The position numbers were made by a program, and so were the translations under genes. A stretch of DNA of 64,000 bases, from positions 1,860,001 to 1,924,000 of the forward strand of contig NZ_CP149822.1 in the NCBI RefSeq assembly GCF_038396755.1, written 5' to 3'. This document shows, one piece after another, positions 61,999-64,000 of the stretch. The notes beneath the pieces were generated by a model that saw only the letters and a list, made by a program, of their open reading frames with translations, was not told the origin of the DNA and made no database searches. The number at the start of each line of letters is the position of its first letter. Within the stretch, counting starts at the first letter, position 1. This DNA comes from Chitinophaga pollutisoli. GTDB lineage: Bacteria; Bacteroidota; Bacteroidia; Chitinophagales; Chitinophagaceae.

Positions 61999-64000
61999 AT
62001 GAGAAAATCCGTAAAAATATTATGGGTAGTTTTCGGGTGCGGGGTGTCCTTATTCCTCATTCTGCTCCTGCTGATCAATCTCCGGCTGATCGGACACATG
62101 CCCAGCATGGAGGAACTGGAAAACCCGCGAACGGCCCTCGCCTCCGAAGTGATCGCGGAAGATGGTACCATCATGGGTAAATATCTCCAGGTCGACCGTT
62201 CCAATGTCGACTACAAGGATATTTCCCCTAACGTTTTCAACGCCCTCCTGGCCACGGAAGACCGGAATTTCTACAGTCACTCCGGCATCGACGCCAAAGC
62301 CACGGCGGCCATACCTTTCTACCTGATGATCGGGAAGAAACGCGGCTCCTCCACCATCACCCAGCAGCTGGCGCTTAACCTGCAGCAAGACGGCGAAGGC
62401 AAAACGCGTTCCCGCAACCTGGTGGTGCGCTCTTTCCAGAAGCTCTCGGAATGGGTAATCGCCATTAAGCTGGAAAGAAACCTCACTAAAAAGGAAATCA
62501 TCACGTTATACCTGAACACTGTCGCGTTCGGCGATAACGTGTACGGCATTGAGAACGGCGCACGGACTTTCTTCAGTAAAGATCCGGCCCGCCTGTCCAT
62601 CGAGGAAGCCGCCACACTGGTGGGCATGCTCAAAGGTTCCACCCAATATAATCCCCGCCGCAATCCCGTAGTAGCGCTCAACCGCCGCAACACGGTGATC
62701 GCCAACATGGTAGACGAAGGTTATATCACAAGCGCCGAAGGCGAGGCCGCAAAGGCCCGTCCGATCGTGCTCCGCTATAACAAGCTCGACCACAACAAAG
62801 GGCTGGCCCCTTACTTCCGGGAAGTATTGCGCGGCGAACTGAAAGCCTGGTGCAAGGAGCATAAAAAACCCGATGGCACCGAATACAACCTGTACCGCGA
62901 CGGCCTGAAGATTTACACCACTATCAATCCCCGCATGCAACTGTATGCCGAAGAAGCAGTGGCGCATCACCTGAAAGACCTCCAGAAATCCTTTCAGCAG
63001 CAGTCCAACATCAAATCCGGCAAGATCTGGACAGGACCGATCGCTTCCAGGGACCTGCAAAACTTCATCAAAGACACCGACCGCTACCGCAGCATGAAGG
63101 AAGAAGGCGCCAGCGACGAAGACATCGAAAAGGCATTCAACACGCCCACGAAGATGAAAGCCTTTGGATGGCGCAGTTATACCAATACAGACCAGAACGA
63201 GATCGATACGACGATGACGCCGGTCGATTCGATCAAATACCACCGCGCCATTCTCCAGTCCGGCTTTATGGCCATGGATCCTGAAAGCGGCGAAATCAAG
63301 GCCTGGGTTGGCGGCCCGGATTTCCGTTATTTCAAGAACGACCACGTGTTCAAGACTACGCGGCAGGTTGGTTCCACCTTCAAGCCGTTCCTGTACCTGT
63401 TCGCCCTGATGAACGGATTCAACCCGAATACGATGCTCCCCAACGAGCCCGTTACCATTGGCAACTGGACGCTCTCCCGCAACTCCGAAGGCAGCGTGGG
63501 CGGCTCCATCAGCATGGCGGGCGCGCTGGCTAAATCGCTCAACCTGGTGAGCGCATACCTCATCAAGCAATTCGGCGCCAAGTCATTCGCCAATTTCGCG
63601 AACGACAAAATCGGCTTCAAGTCGACCAAGATCGAACCGTATCCCTCCATCGCACTGGGGGTTTCTACGATCTCGCTGTACGACATGCTCCGTGCCTATA
63701 CGATGTTCCCCGCCCGCGGGGTGATCACTACGCCCATCTACATTACCCGCATCGAAGACCGCTTCGGCAACATCCTCGAAACATATGTTCCCGAGAAGAA
63801 AGAAGTGATCAGCGAGATCGATGCCTACACCATGGTAAAAATGATGGAAGGCGTGACCGCAAGCGGCGGTACCGGTGCCCGATTGCGCTTCCGTTACAAC
63901 ATCCCCGGCGAAGTAGCGGGTAAAACCGGTACAACGAACGATAATACCGACGGTTGGTTCCTCGGCTACACCCCGCAGCTGCTGGCCGGCGCCTGGGTAG
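61999..64000 (+). CDS. mrcA: Class A penicillin-binding protein (PBP1A-like), 3' end outside window
   Basis: Bifunctional peptidoglycan synthase of the inner membrane. 667 residues are visible. The membrane anchor is about residues 7-32. The GT51 glycosyltransferase has ATEDRNFYSH (catalytic Glu near residue 90), KRGSSTITQQLALNL, and TLYLNTVAFGDNVYGIENGA. The transpeptidase has the active Ser459 in GSTFKP, the SLN motif and the KTGTTN box near residue 640. The C-terminus runs off the right edge. Confidence 0.95.
   Translation, partial: MRKSVKILWVVFGCGVSLFLILLLLINLRLIGHMPSMEELENPRTALASEVIAEDGTIMGKYLQVDRSNVDYKDISPNVFNALLATEDRNFYSHSGIDAKATAAIPFYLMIGKKRGSSTITQQLALNLQQDGEGKTRSRNLVVRSFQKLSEWVIAIKLERNLTKKEIITLYLNTVAFGDNVYGIENGARTFFSKDPARLSIEEAATLVGMLKGSTQYNPRRNPVVALNRRNTVIANMVDEGYITSAEGEAAKARPIVLRYNKLDHNKGLAPYFREVLRGELKAWCKEHKKPDGTEYNLYRDGLKIYTTINPRMQLYAEEAVAHHLKDLQKSFQQQSNIKSGKIWTGPIASRDLQNFIKDTDRYRSMKEEGASDEDIEKAFNTPTKMKAFGWRSYTNTDQNEIDTTMTPVDSIKYHRAILQSGFMAMDPESGEIKAWVGGPDFRYFKNDHVFKTTRQVGSTFKPFLYLFALMNGFNPNTMLPNEPVTIGNWTLSRNSEGSVGGSISMAGALAKSLNLVSAYLIKQFGAKSFANFANDKIGFKSTKIEPYPSIALGVSTISLYDMLRAYTMFPARGVITTPIYITRIEDRFGNILETYVPEKKEVISEIDAYTMVKMMEGVTASGGTGARLRFRYNIPGEVAGKTGTTNDNTDGWFLGYTPQLLAGAWV

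Overview
The window looks like a chromosomal segment of a Bacteroidota member, most likely Chitinophagaceae (Chitinophaga-like). This is inferred from gene content: SusC/SusD, a PorW/SprE type IX secretion protein, a fused CcoN-CcoO oxidase, HYC_CC_PP and DUF4998/DUF5126/DUF4407 proteins. It is also inferred from repeated TAnnTTTG -7 promoter elements, the signature of the Bacteroidota primary sigma factor. GC content looks mid-50s by eye. No phage, insertion sequence or CRISPR array is visible.

Layout. 0-8 kb: the 5' part of priA, plsC and mtaB; two near-identical tRNA-Val(TAC) genes flanking a HmuY-like lipoprotein; a cupin; a CPA2 antiporter with a UspA-like tail. 8-13 kb: the N-degron pair clpS-aat (clpS needs a -1 shift at A AAA AAG), a lipoprotein, and mntR-mntH, with a palindromic operator over the mntR promoter. 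13-16 kb: a LytS/LytTR two-component pair (kinase frameshifted), DUF4288 and a LiaF-like protein. 16-20 kb: a flavin oxidoreductase, then two isocitrate dehydrogenases of different evolutionary classes, separated by an intergenic element that folds on paper into a three-way junction. 19.7-27 kb: a SusC/SusD locus without a glycoside hydrolase. 27-34 kb: a TlpA-like thioredoxin, an apparent operon of a TonB-dependent receptor with a LytS/LytTR pair, and a lipoprotein L,D-transpeptidase (frameshifted). 34.3-34.8 kb holds a palindromic repeat element built on an 11-bp period.

34.8-49.7 kb is a microaerobic-respiration and copper region. It has a His/Met-rich outer-membrane protein; a ccoP-like cytochrome, ccoI, ccoS, ccoNO, ccoQ, ccoP, ccoG, ccoH, a SafE-like transporter and hemN, behind an FNR-type box; and then a convergent copper/heavy-metal cluster (HYC_CC_PP protein, periplasmic HMA protein, outer-membrane protein, HMA-AraC fusion regulator). 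CcoI, SafE and the metal cluster plausibly supply or sense copper for the cbb3 oxidase, while HemN supplies heme when oxygen is low. 49.7-64 kb: a beta-barrel porin (frameshifted near its C-terminus), purine nucleoside phosphorylase, sucC, DUF4407, OsmC, a tandem SnoaL-like protein, a SprT-like protein, AtpZ, bactofilin, a short membrane coiled-coil protein, porW and the start of a class A penicillin-binding protein.

Four genes (clpS, a histidine kinase, the L,D-transpeptidase and the porin) are each interrupted by an apparent one-base deletion in a homopolymer run. The clpS site is also a textbook -1 slippery heptamer. Read errors and real biology cannot be separated from this sequence alone.
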